From the NCBI GenBank assembly GCA_016987375.1, contig PJRA01000272.1:596348-618403 (forward strand): a stretch of DNA of 22,056 nucleotides. Direction: 5' to 3'. Position 1 is the stretch's first letter; each line of letters opens with the position of its first letter. The DNA comes from Brachionus koreanus (Eukaryota > Rotifera > Eurotatoria > Ploima > Brachionidae). A program made the translations under genes and the position numbers. The notes beneath the pieces are model-generated. The model was not told the origin of the DNA. It saw only the letters and a list, made by a program, of their open reading frames with translations, and made no database searches. Positions 1 through 9,251 of the stretch are shown here, piece by piece.

Positions 1-84
1 TCATATTAAGTTAGAAAAGAATAATAAAGAAATTAAGCTAAGTACCGACAAAAAATATAAAAATTTCATATGGAAATATTAATT

Positions 85-474
85 TTAGTTTTTTCGCTGT
101 TTTTTTGATTTTCTGACAGAACTATTTTCTGTATCTCTTTTTTTAGTTGTAGAACCACGAGGTCTGCCACGACGTTTTGGACCATTTGAAGATTTTTGTG
201 TATCAGCTTGATTATTTTGATCAATATTTAAATCATTTGGTTCATTTAATTGTAAAGAATTTTTCAAAGGAGTAGCTTGTTGTTGAAACTGTTGCTGTCG
301 AGATTCAGATGGTTGAATTTCTAATGCTTTTTTTGTTTTTCCAGGGTTGCCCTTTTTTCTTTTTTGACCTAATGGAACATCATGTGCATTTGGATGCCAT
401 TCGAGTTTTTTTTCTTTGCATGATAAAGCTATTATATGCTTACAAACAAGTTCAATACTAGTTGAGTTAGCCAT
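85..474 (-). pseudogene. MULE transposase C-terminal remnant with half SWIM finger and AT hook
   Basis: A 129-residue open frame with a true ATG at 474-472. It begins with a C-K-H-I motif (residues 11-14), which fits the second half of a SWIM zinc finger (CxCx(n)CxH). This is followed by the basic 'PLGQKRKKGNPGKTKKAL' tail that I know from transposases of Mutator-like elements. Near the C-terminus, RRGRPRGS (about residues 101-108) is an AT-hook, a minor-groove DNA-binding motif. The CxC half of the SWIM finger and the whole DDE catalytic core are absent, and no coding sequence continues upstream of 474, so I read this as a 5'-truncated relic. The middle is Gln/Asn-rich. Alternatively it may be a small domesticated AT-hook protein, since the frame is intact. 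The transposase link is moderate; the AT-hook is clear. Confidence 0.55.
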
Positions 475-640
475 TTTTGTATTTTTTATATTATTTTTAT
501 ATTTTAGTTATATATTTTAGATCAATTGAGAGTTATTTCAAAATATGTTCTGAAGTTGTCAATTATTTGTTTATATATCATTTTTCAAGAAAAACAATTA
601 AGTTATTTAATTAATTTTATTTAATTAATTATAAAAAAAT

Positions 641-775
641 TTAGCTATCGAGTGTAAAAAATTAACAATCAAGTGTAAAAATTTAGCAATCATTAATTCA
701 TTTTTTTTACTAGCAGTTAAAAAAAAAATTACTAGCAAGAAAAAAAAATTTACTAGCAGAAAGAAATAGATCTGT
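641..775. repeat. Two adjacent short tandem repeats (about 21-bp units)
   Basis: From 641 to about 695 a unit built on 'atc-agtgtaaaaa' occurs twice plus a partial third. From about 707 to 770 a unit starting 'ttactagca' followed by an A-rich tract occurs three times. The units are imperfect. No coding potential is seen between 475 and 1139. Confidence 0.6.
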
Positions 776-979
776 TGAAAAATCAGTGTTCAGTAGTTTT
801 CTGTAAGTACAAGAAAGAAAGTGATAATCTAAAAATAAAAATTTAATATAAAAAAAGTTAATTTAATATATTTGTAATAGCAAATTTTGAGATTACGTAA
901 ATTAAAAAAGCTAAAAATTGTAAGAAAATATAAAAAACAATGGATTCTCAAATTTGATGATGCTCACATCTTGACTTTA

Positions 980-1021
980 TTCTCGTAATTTTACTAGAAT
1001 TTTTCCACTAAATTACGAGAA
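980..1021. repeat. Perfect 12-bp inverted repeat (hairpin)
   Basis: TTCTCGTAATTT at 980-991 is the exact reverse complement of AAATTACGAGAA at 1010-1021, with an 18-nt loop. It lies about 120 bp before the reverse-transcriptase relic. It may be a transposon end or a chance palindrome in AT-rich DNA; function unknown. Confidence 0.6.
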
Positions 1022-1139
1022 AAAACCATAAATCAGTATTTTTGGGGATTTTTATTTTATTCATTTTTTTACAAATTTACGGATAAGAACGTAATTCTAT
1101 AGATTTTCTTGTTTTAAAATTTTCCGATAACATGGAAAT

Positions 1140-1622
1140 AGAAAAGAAAGTAAAAAAGAAATTAAGTTTCTAGGTATCAAATTTGATCCTAAACTAAATT
1201 TTAGTCCTCTTATTGACGAAATTAAAGAACGTTCTAACTCATGGCTAAATCTAATTAAGATACTGTCAAACAAAAATGGTGTCTTAATCAAAATCGTTAG
1301 GAAACCTTTATAAATTTTTAGTCGAATCAATCATAGACCATTGTTTTCCTTGCTGTAATTAATTTTCAGAAAAAAATATCAAAAATTTTTGATTCAGAAT
1401 ACAACAGTAAGATCTATACTCGGATTAAAATATGATACTCCCTCCAGTATCATGCATTCTTTACTAAAGAAACATACCGCAATTCAGGTTTCTAAGATGA
1501 CTACTCTTTGTTCTGACAGATTGACCAAAGAAACAGAAACAAAAAATATTATATCTATATTGAACAGACAGTTTAAGCTGTCGACCAAAAAAATGATCAA
1601 ATTAGTTTTAAGTTTTCGCTAA
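1140..1622 (+). pseudogene. Non-LTR retrotransposon reverse transcriptase, C-terminal relic
   Basis: The plus strand encodes a recognisable C-terminal part of a non-LTR reverse transcriptase. A KFLGIKFDPKLNF-type motif lies at about 1164-1200 (the 'vKfLGi.fD..L.f' region after the catalytic palm). It is followed by an alpha-helical 'IKILSNK' stretch, then 'LYKFLVESIIDHC' in a shifted frame (about 1298-1345), then 'IQNTTVRSILGLKYDTPSS' (about 1392-1450), matching the usual 'iQn.alR.ilgl...tp' tail. The parts sit in different frames, so there are several frameshifts and no continuous protein. The catalytic FADD box is missing, so it is also 5' truncated. The clade is not certain. Confidence that it is an RT relic is good; exact ends are approximate. 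Confidence 0.8.
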
Positions 1623-1847
1623 CTGGACATGATTGTGACATTTTGCAAATTTTTACTTTTACTTTTATTTTAAAAGATTTTCAATTTTAAAAAATATTTA
1701 AAAAATTTTATTTTGAAACAAATAAACTGAAACAATTTTTTTAATTATCAATTAACTGTCTTTAAACTTTTTTTTTAGCAAAAAATATTTTATGAATGCT
1801 CTAAATGAATTTCAATTCAATCATATTTTAAATATGAAGCAAAAAAT

Positions 1848-2857
1848 TTAATTATAAAACTCGTTCAACTCACAACCTTGAGGATTGTTGTTAACAAACT
1901 CACATCTCCGAGTCAAATCATCAAAATATTGCGCTTCTCCTACAAACGGACAAGCATAGGTTTTTTTTCTTCTACCAAAAACACAGGCATGAAAAACATC
2001 ACAAAATTTTATATCTCTATAATGACCAGTTGCTCTGCCTTGACAATTGAACTCTAAACCACCAATCAAGTTCTCAACTATAGTTTCACCATTTTGAGTG
2101 ATAGTCGGTTGTTGAATTGAAAAAGGACCATTTTGTGATGGTCGAGATTCTATTGGAACTTGAACCGGCACTGGAATAGGAGCTGGACCGAAATGCTGGT
2201 AATGTGAGGGCAACTGAATCGGAAATGGGAATAGTGGATGGTTGAAAATTACTGGATGAAATTGAGGAACATGATGGGCAGCAAAAAATAATGGACCATT
2301 TTGATAAAAAAGTCCTATATTTGGCGGAGTTGAATCTTTATCAGTATTTTGATTTTGAAAAGAATTTTCCATCGGTTTTGTTGGTGGTTTTTCAGAAACT
2401 GGTCTCACTTCAGGGTTAATACCAAAAGCTATTGGATCCTGTGGTTTTGGTGGTTCAGGTTTATTAGTAACTGATTGCTGGATTTGTGGTTTTTGTGTTT
2501 CAGGCTTTAAGTCCACTGGCTTAGTATTTTCAGGCATGGAAATCTCAGGTTTTGTTTCAGTTTTGTTTTCCTTAAATGAGCCGATAAATGTTCCCAAACC
2601 ATTATTTTCGGTATTTGTTGAACTTATTGTTTGTTTAATTGCTGTTAAAATCGGATTATTTTGCTGTTGGGATGCAACAATATTTTTATTCGAACCAAAA
2701 TAGCTAGGATCCCATCCGAATTGATTAAAACTATCCCAATATTGTCCAAATGACGAATTTATTAGAAAAAAAATAGTTGTTAAAATACCTTTAATAAAAA
2801 TATTAATATTATTTTTTATTTAAAAAATTTCTTACAAAGATTTGCAATATTTTTCAT
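1848..2857 (-). CDS. Secreted protein with C-terminal CBM14 (peritrophin-A) chitin-binding domain
   Basis: Two exons: 2857-2836 (22 nt) and 2788-1848, joined across a 47-nt GTAAG...AAAG intron, give 320 residues. The small first exon supplies the ATG, and the splice (codon T|GT) creates a signal peptide: M-K-N-I-A-N-L-C then ILTTIFFLINSSFG, with cleavage near residue 22. Residues 24-250 are low complexity, rich in Pro, Gln and Asn. The C-terminus holds six cysteines (residues 256-313) spaced C-x13-C-x5-C-x10-C-x15-C-x9-C. This fits a peritrophin-A/CBM14 fold, although the fourth gap is longer than usual. The family binds chitin in cuticle or peritrophic-type matrices; that role is inferred here. 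Just before the domain lies ENLIGG, shared with the paralogue at 13155-13765 (40 of 65 residues identical over the domain by my alignment). A simple frame scan would miss the first exon and start too late, at a TTG. Confidence 0.85.
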
Positions 2858-4189
2858 TTTTTTTTATTTTAATAGTCAAGTTAGAGAACGAGCTAAATTT
2901 ATAGTCAATTATTTTGGACCGTTAGTCTTATCTTTTAGCTTAGAAATAGTTAGACGCAATAAAGTGTATGTGGATTTATGCGAGGATAAATATTTAATGA
3001 ATTTAAAAAAGTTACGTAAAGAAAAATTTATTAAGGATTAATTACTTGAGAAAATTAGATGGACTACTTGTTGATCTAAAAGATTGCTAAATAGTTAAAA
3101 TAAATAGAATTTTTGCCAAGAATATTAAGAAGAAAAGCTTTTGCACAAGGTTGATAGAAACCTTGTATTTAATTTTAATATATTAGCTTTTAATTAATAT
3201 ATGACCAAATCGGCAAGTTTTTGTTCGGTAATTAGGAAAAAAATTTTAATTGAAGGTCAAAATGAAAGTATAAAAAAAACTCTATTTTTCAAATGTGTTT
3301 AATATTTTTTAGCACATGCATTAATTTTAACTTTTAAAAATTTTCTTTTGAAATTGATAAATTTAAAATTTGTTTGACATTATAATTTTGAACGCTTTAA
3401 TAATTGAGGAATTAAAGCATTTAGATAAAAGATAAATTTTTAAGATTATTGTAAAATAATTTTTGCTAATCATCTATTTGTTTTCAAAAAGGGCATTTAT
3501 TAAATGATTTATGTTACTTGATTAGTATTTTAGTATTTCGATTACATTAAAAAAAATTTCAATATTCAAAAAAGCTTTTTTTGTCTTATTTGGTCTTAAT
3601 TGACTAACATATCATCTCAATTTGGAAAAGTCAAGATCAATATGGTGAAAGCTCTATTTTTACACTGGAAGGCTGGACGGATTTTTCAACTCATTTTATT
3701 TGGCTCGTTTTTTTAATTTTTTTGAATGAAAACAAAATTATTTTGTAATAAAAATTTAATAATTTTATAATATTTTTGATTGAATAAAAAACAAAGAAAG
3801 GAATTTAAAAAAAAGTGGTTCAAAAGAACTACTCCTTTGAGTGTTAAATTGACTAAAGGTATTCAAATTTGGGTTGAGAACCGTACAAACGCCCATAATT
3901 ATTATTAACCGCGTCCAAAACAATCTAGACAGAAATTTTAGACAGCGATTCTTGCCGGTTAGATCATAGATGAATGGCTAAATGTATAGTTATTTTTTTT
4001 TAGCTTTTTATGGATAAAAATTTAAATAATTTACTTTCATTTTTAATCTAATACTAATCAAATATATTTATTTTATTTTTTATTAACAAGCATTTCTTTT
4101 GTCTCTAAAAAATTAATTTTTTAGTCATGTACACTAAACTTTAAGAAATGAATGAAAGTGTTTCTCCTAGACATTTTTTTAAAAGTAAA
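2858..4189. other. No gene seen; AT-rich intergenic DNA
   Basis: No convincing coding frame on either strand. It holds a small perfect hairpin at 3143-3164 (ACAAGGTT...AACCTTGT) and a slightly less AT-rich stretch at 3830-3975 without recognisable content. Confidence 0.5.
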
Positions 4190-4356
4190 TGAGCAAATTA
4201 AATAAAAATTAAGAAAATCAATTAAAAATTAAAAAAAAAAACTGAACATATTATACTAATAAAGTTTAAATTCAATTATTAATATTTAAACAAAAAAATT
4301 AGTTAAGTTCTTTAGTTATTCTTAAGCTTAATATTTTTTTTAGCTGTAATTGAGTT

Positions 4357-4772
4357 TTACAGAATACTCTTGCGGCCTAAATATGTATTACAATTCGGAC
4401 AATAATGTTCTGAATCTTTGCATGAGTCCACACAAAAAGGAATAAATTGGCAGCCTAATGTACATCCAATTAGACACAATCCAAGACAAATTAGCCAAGT
4501 TCCTCCTCCAGTTTTGTAATTAACTCTTGTTACCACTTGGGCTTTACATTGAGGGCTTTTATATTTTGAATTTTTAAAGAAATAAATTAAGAAATCTTAG
4601 AAAATTACCATACTACATGAGATGGATTCTTTCCTAAGAAAAGAGCTTGATTAAGTACTGGTTGAACTATTACTGTTGTATTTGGTACTTGGGTCTGATA
4701 TAGAGGTGGTGGCGGAACGTTTGTTGAACCAGCAATAACAGGAGTTGGACCGTTATCAAATTTATTCTCCAT
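4357..4772 (-). CDS. LITAF-domain protein (LPS-induced TNF-alpha factor-like)
   Basis: Two exons, 4772-4609 and 4555-4357, flank a 53-nt GTAATT...AAAAG intron in phase 2 and encode 120 residues. The N-terminus is Pro-rich and contains PPPPLY, a PPxY-type motif that could bind WW domains of ubiquitin ligases as in known LITAF proteins. The splice junction builds the cysteine of the first zinc knuckle, giving CPQC (residues 55-58). A long hydrophobic, cysteine-rich segment WLICLGLCLIGCTLGC follows, then PFCVDSCKDSEHYCPNCN with the second knuckle (HYCPNC). This is the full LITAF domain layout: two CxxC knuckles that jointly bind zinc, separated by an in-plane membrane helix. The family sits on the cytosolic face of late endosomes and acts in endosomal trafficking. 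Without the intron the CPxC motif cannot be read, which explains why no long single frame is visible. Its duplicate at 10750-11165 is broken. Confidence 0.92.
4556..4608 (-). other. 53-nt GT-AG intron of the LITAF gene
   Basis: Donor G|GTAATT at 4608-4603 and acceptor ATAAAAG| at 4562-4556. Removing it restores TG|C, the first Cys of CPxC. The same intron is kept in copy B (10949-11001). Confidence 0.85.
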
Positions 4773-5431
4773 TTTTTTCTTAAAAATTTATTAAATTCTA
4801 AATAATTTATATTAAAGCTTAGAACATAATCAAAAGAAAAAACGTCATTTGAATTTTTTAAGAAGAATTCAAATAATAAAAAAAACACTTTATACTCAAT
4901 AAAAAACCTTAAAAAATAAATATAAATATTACGAAATAATTATTATTCTAAAATTTGACTCATAAATTTTCCTAATCTATCAAAAAATAACTTTTTGTCA
5001 TAGTAACATAAAATTCTAATTAATCTTTTAATTTTTATCATTAATAGTCAGACATCATTTTCAAAGGCATATTAAAATTTATATTCTTTTTTAGAATTAT
5101 TGAAAATAATGTGATAATTTTTTTCAATTATAATCTTTTGTATATTATTTGCTTATAATAAAAATAACATTAAATACATCTTATAGTTGAAATAATGTTT
5201 TTTAGTTTTAAGTAAATCTTTAAGTAAGTGAAATTTTGGATACCGTATTACCTTGCTTGAGAAGATATGCATTGAAAGTCGAAGAAGCATGTTTAGTGTA
5301 TGTCGAGACATAGACCATGTTAAAAAAATGATAGAAGTATTTCGGAATTTTGGGATTAAACAAGGCATTAAATTAAAGTTTTTAATTTTTAATGAAGCGT
5401 TAATAATCAAAAATATTGGTAAACTACGGGG

Positions 5432-5582
5432 TTAAAATTAAAGTTTGAAAAATATATTGAAAAATATCATTTAAAAAATCTGAAAAATCGAGTACAGGTG
5501 CTTTGTTAAAAATTAAGTTACAAGATTACTAACAAAAGAATGTTATTAAAAATTTAATATATTTTTCAAACTTTAATTTTAA
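5432..5582. repeat. 27-bp perfect inverted repeat with 97-nt spacer (foldback)
   Basis: The 27 bases at 5432-5458 are the exact reverse complement of 5556-5582. The structure sits in the part of copy A that has no counterpart in copy B, so it probably arrived as a small insertion (MITE or foldback element). No target duplication was recognised with confidence. Confidence 0.7.
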
Positions 5583-5615
5583 ACTTGACGTCAATGAAAT
5601 TATGCTTGCCGAATG

Positions 5616-7198
5616 CTTGTTTAAGGATGAGGATTAAAAAAATATATAAAATGTTAAAAAAACATTTAAGACGTAACTCAAGCATAAACTAAAATTGACT
5701 TTTAAAAAAAGTGAATCAAAACATAAAAAAAATTTTCAATTCTGTGAATAAAACATTTATTTAATTTTACTATTTGAATTAATATTTTAATAAAGTGAAT
5801 AAAACATATTAATTTTTTACTTAAAAAATCAAAAAAAAATATAAAAAATTCTTCAATTTACAATTCCTAATTATTCTAATTCATACCATGGACCTGCTTT
5901 CCTTTTTTTATTTATTTTTCCTTACAAATCGATTAGTTTTTATAACAATAACGATATTAAGTCAATGCCATCAATAAAACAACATCCTACTAAATGAATA
6001 CAAATTGCCAAGTCCAAAAAATAGCTACAACTACAAAAGGTACACTCTGTACAGAAACAATCGGAATTTATCGGGAACAGTGTGTTTGTCATGGCATTTG
6101 TAATTTTTGAATCCATCTGTTTCATCTAGCCTAATTATTTAATCTAAATATTCTTTTGCTTCTTGCTTCACTGTAAATTTAGCCAAAGCACAAACTGGAG
6201 TTTCCTCATTAACAAACGCCTTTGATTCTGTTTTTACTACTTGCTCAAATATTTCGAAAACTGGTAATAAATTATATTTAATCTATTGGTAAAAAACTTT
6301 TTGATCTTTCCATTGTTTGAATAGGGCAATTTGTCATCGCAAAGCCCGGTGGTTTTTGAAACAATTGCCAATTACAAAAAAGTGAATCGATCCATTGCTT
6401 GTTAAAATAACTATGAAAATTCTTCATAAATGGCATCCATTTCCATTTTAACAAAATAGCCTTTTTTTTATTTTCGGATGATTCAATCGATTTCGGGGAT
6501 CTAAGATGAACTATATCATTAACAACTGAATTTTGACACAATTTTGGAATTTTTTTTGCATTTTTGTTAATCTAATAATAATCTAATTATCTAATTAATT
6601 AATCAATTAATTCAATTAAAGAAAATACTGACATTTGCTTTTAAATGATACCAACAAATGATAATTGTTGTGTTTAAGTTCTTTTCAATACTATTTGAAC
6701 TCGCTTGTTCGGCGTCAATGCATATATTGCTCGATAAATTTTGTCAAATCAATTTTAACCAATTCCTTAGATCAATTAAATTTCTCCAAAAAAATCATAA
6801 TCATTTTCCTGTTCATGTGACGTCACAAAAAAGCATATCACATAAAACTTACGACGAATATCAGAGCATCCGAATACTATTAGCGGAAAACCATATTTCA
6901 CTATTTTATATGTGCAGTCGAAGTGAAATGATGACCCATTATGTATATTCAATAGAAGTGAAAAACTGGTAATTTCCAAATGAAAATGCTTTTCATCACT
7001 GCCTTCGTTTATTTCTGCTCCAAAATAAATTTCATTTTAGTTTAAGTTTTATGTTTTAGTAACATAATTCAATCATTATTTTCAAGTTTATGTTTTTATT
7101 CATTTTTTTTAGAAAGTCAAAATTCAAAATTTTTGTTTATGTTTAGTTTTTTTGGTTTAACATTTTATTTGTTTTTTTCATCCTCATCCCTTGTTTAA
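5616..7198 (-). mobile_element. Mutator-like element (MULE), TIR plus 9-bp target duplication
   Basis: The element runs from 5625 to 7189 (1565 bp) and is flanked by a perfect 9-bp direct repeat, cttgtttaa, at 5616-5624 and 7190-7198. Nine base pairs is the Mutator target-site length. Its ends are inverted: GGATGAGGAT at 5625-5634 faces the complement ending at 7189, and 27 of the first 31 bases match. Looser inverted similarity continues for about 110 bp (for example 'cataaac' and 'acataaa' blocks in the same order), typical of the long TIRs of MULEs. The internal coding region, on the minus strand, is a recognisable but broken MULE transposase. The unoccupied site survives at 11803-11811 in the duplicated segment, where the flanks are joined without the element. 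Confidence 0.93.
5880..7045 (-). pseudogene. MULE transposase, decayed (DDE core plus SWIM finger)
   Basis: Read right to left. At about 7042-6776 comes 'IYFGAEINEG' and then HFDCTYKIVKYGFPLIVFG, the strand bearing the first catalytic Asp (6919-6917). After a frameshift, ICIDAEQASSNSI carries the second Asp (GAC at 6716-6714), followed by ICCWYHLKANV, a C-x2-H element (about 6650-6625). A likely intron or AT-rich insertion (about 6624-6575) leads to QWIDSLFCNWQLFQKPPGF and TNCPIQTMER. Here the usual TNNPIES acidic residue is Gln, so the third catalytic position looks lost. The frame passes through 'LPVFEIFEQVV' to a SWIM zinc finger, CSCSYFLDLAICIH (Cys 6035, His 5994), and then a basic 'KKRKAG' tail near 5905. 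In-frame stops and frameshifts mean it cannot make an intact enzyme. The N-terminal FLYWCH-like part is absent. Confidence 0.85.
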
Positions 7199-8219
7199 AT
7201 GAGCGCAAATAAAAAATAACGATAAATAATAATAGTGCTAGTATTAAGTTTTTAACAACCCTGATATCATTTCTTCAGGGCAAATTTGCTATCAGATGAT
7301 ATCTGCTAAATTTTTGGATTGTTTAACTACTTTTAAAGTAAACAAGACATTAAATTTGATTTTATTATTGAAAAATTAAATTTTTTAGATAATAAATTAG
7401 AAAATTTATATAAAAAAATTATCTCTTAAAAAAATAATTCAATTAAATATCTAAATGACAATCTTTGACTGTCACACTCTTGGAAAAAAACAGAATTGTC
7501 CATCGGTTCGGAAAATCCGTCAATAATTCTACTTCTCTTTATTTTAAATAGATACAACAAAAAAAATTTGATAAAAAAATTTAGATACATAGATAAAACA
7601 CTTAACTAATAACAATTTGATTTAGAATGCTTTCGGTAAATTTTTCTTTTCTGAGCATGATTTTTATATTTTTGATTATTTTTTAAATCTATAAAGAGTG
7701 ACTCATAGGTCCTTACAAGATTTTAAAAAAGTGTTTATAAATTTTTTTTTTAAATTACTTCCTTAGAAATGGTTTCCAGAAATTTAAATAGTAAAGAATC
7801 TCATAAAATGATGGTTTCTTATTTTTCAACGACAAATTTTTAATTTGTTTTCAGAGTATTTAATTACAAATTGTTCACGGACCAATATCTTGTCTTCTAA
7901 AACATAATTTCTGTTCTTTTCTAGGTATGGATACTGGCTTGAGGTAGAATTAAGATATATCAAATTATATTCTTATTAGAAAGGCAATCTTTTACTTTTT
8001 AACTTGAATATAAACTGGTTATTTATTCACAGGTTAACAAACTTTCCTAAAGCGAAAAGCAATGTCCTTTTTGCTCTAATAATCAAAAATAAACTATATT
8101 TAAGCCTTATTATTTTTTTAATTGCTTCTAGCAGACATTAAATAGAATTTTAATTTGTCACTGTTTACAATGATAATTAAGGTTAAGAAATAGTCATGTC
8201 ATTCGATAAAAGAAAAGGG
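7199..8219. other. No gene seen; contains a 41-bp palindromic structure
   Basis: AT-rich sequence without convincing frames. At 7263-7303 the arms GATATCAT and ATGATATC flank a central perfect palindrome, GCAAATTTGC (7280-7289), giving a near-symmetric cruciform-capable site. The first bases (7199-7212) match the copy B flank of the empty MULE site. Confidence 0.5.
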
Positions 8220-8445
8220 CTCTATGGCTTTGAAGCCGGATCCTAACCCAATGGTTTCTCAGTCTGAGTTAATTCTAGTGCCTTTTGCGATCATTAACCT
8301 TGACCATCTCCAATACCTCATTAACACATCGTTACCTGGGAGCTCATTAAACTTTAAGCATCCACTTTTGATGCAAAAGCAAATTTCCGGGTTTCCCAAC
8401 AAAAATGGGCTAGATTCAAACCTTCGGTAGCTCAGCCCTTATATG
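8220..8445. repeat. GC-richer island, probably a dispersed repeat fragment
   Basis: About 220 bp with clearly higher G+C than its surroundings and sharp edges, ending in a T run at 8450-8457. On the minus strand, GGTTTGAATC (8421-8412) resembles the B box of RNA polymerase III promoters, but no matching A box is placed correctly. The plus-strand 68-residue frame here has no recognisable domain. It is likely a repeat of SINE or TE origin; identity unknown. Confidence 0.35.
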
Positions 8446-8626
8446 GAGTTTTTTTTTAAAAAGCTGTGCAAATTTTATCTAGTGTATTTTTAATGATGTC
8501 TATTTATCAGAAACATGAAAAGTATTTGCAGAGTTTAGAATTCGTTTGTACAAATTTGTACAGCATTGAACTGTTTACACAACCATATAAGAATTACAAT
8601 TGTACAATTGGAAAAAAAATTATATC

Positions 8627-9251
8627 CTTTTATCGGCATAAACGCAATAGGTGAACATATAAATAATGTGAACTTGCTACACATCTAATAGGTGAACAGA
8701 TTTCACCTATTTTTTCGCAAAAAGGTGATCAATAAAATAGGTGAACATTATAAAAAAGTGTCAGTTTTATTAGTAAAAAAATATATAAAAGTAATTTAAT
8801 CAATAAAGAAACGTAAAATTATTTCTTTCTTATATTGTAATGAGTTCTTGAAATATGAACTGTTAAACCTCATTCATTTTTAACAAACTTTTCATTCCTT
8901 TTTCCTTGCAAATTAAACACTGAACGACACAATCATTAGTTTTACCATCATCTAAAATTTTTTTTACAATTTCTTTCGACCTAGCAGAACTGATAGGTAT
9001 TACATATGAAAATTTTTCTAACTCTAATGCAGCCTGCTTTACTTTACTTAGACTTTGATTATTTGATTCCAAGTTCAATTTCTTAAACTTTTCATTCATT
9101 TTATCTTCTAAAGATTTACTTAAAGCAAAAAAATGTTCACCTATTTTTTCGCAAATAGGTGATCAAAAAATTAGGTGAACATTATAAAAAAAATTATGTG
9201 ATTAAAAATATGTGAACATTTGTTTACCTATTGCTTATATGCCCTTCTATC
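8627..9251. mobile_element. 609-bp TIR element with internal GGTGAACA repeats
   Basis: The body spans 8635-9243. The left end, GGCATAAACGCAATAGGT, pairs with the right end, read inverted as GGCATATAAGCAATAGGT, and 20 of the first 23 bases match. An 8-bp near-duplicate flanks it (cttttatc at 8627-8634, cttctatc at 9244-9251, one mismatch). Inside, a block of about 55 bp starting tcacctattttttcgcaa is present twice in direct orientation (8708-8757 and 9139-9188), and AGGTGAACA-type words occur many times in both orientations, like subterminal transposase-binding sites. An 8-bp target and TIRs starting GG allow hAT-, Merlin- or P-like families; I cannot assign one. It carries one small ORF and is probably non-autonomous. 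Confidence 0.75.
8863..9162 (-). CDS. Small ORF of unknown function inside the TIR element
   Basis: The frame is open from 9162 to the stop at 8865-8863. The first ATG is at 9099, giving 78 residues, and codons upstream of it back to 9162 are also open, so a longer spliced form is possible. The protein is Lys/Glu-rich and probably helical, and near its end has CLICKEKG (C-x2-C), which could be half a zinc knuckle. The upstream part of the frame reads through one of the internal repeats. I do not recognise a family. Its place inside a transposon suggests either a fragment of a transposase or a captured host exon; it may also be a chance frame. Confidence 0.3.
   Translation of the reverse strand, partial: SPICEKIGEHFFALSKSLEDKMNEKFKKLNLESNNQSLSKVKQAALELEKFSYVIPISSARSKEIVKKILDDGKTNDCVVQCLICKEKGMKSLLKMNEV

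Larger units (their letters stand above)
4190..5624. repeat. Direct segmental duplication, copy A (contains intact LITAF gene)
   Basis: Nearly identical to 10611-11820. The match is very close from about 4205 to 5020 (copy B about 10625 to 11420), covering the whole LITAF gene, its intron and flanks. It is patchy after that, then strong again at 5581-5624 (copy B 11768-11811), where 'aaacttgacgtcaatgaaat' is shared exactly. Copy A is longer between 5240 and 5580, including an inverted repeat absent from copy B. Same orientation, offset about 6.4 kb at the left edge. Confidence 0.9.

Noticed and set aside
640..775. CRISPR-like array
   Set aside because: Units are tandem without unique spacers, degenerate, and the genome is eukaryotic.
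1848..2597. Treating the CBM14 frame as a 249-residue gene starting at 2597
   Set aside because: The start there is TTG. The frame is open further upstream and splices to an ATG exon that provides a signal peptide.
3143..3164. Hairpin as a transcription terminator
   Set aside because: Rho-independent terminators do not apply in this eukaryotic context and no gene ends there.
4670..4888. 72-residue minus-strand frame overlapping the LITAF gene
   Set aside because: It reads the first LITAF exon in the wrong frame; the spliced LITAF model explains the region.
5253..5435. 60-residue plus-strand frame in duplication copy A
   Set aside because: No recognisable domain, overlapped by a frame on the other strand, and absent from copy B; probably chance or TE-derived.
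6658..6972. 104-residue plus-strand frame
   Set aside because: It is antisense to the MULE transposase core, whose motifs are clear on the minus strand.
8412..8440. tRNA gene suggested by GGTTTGAATC and TAGCTCAG words
   Set aside because: The two words are on opposite strands and too close to form a tRNA.
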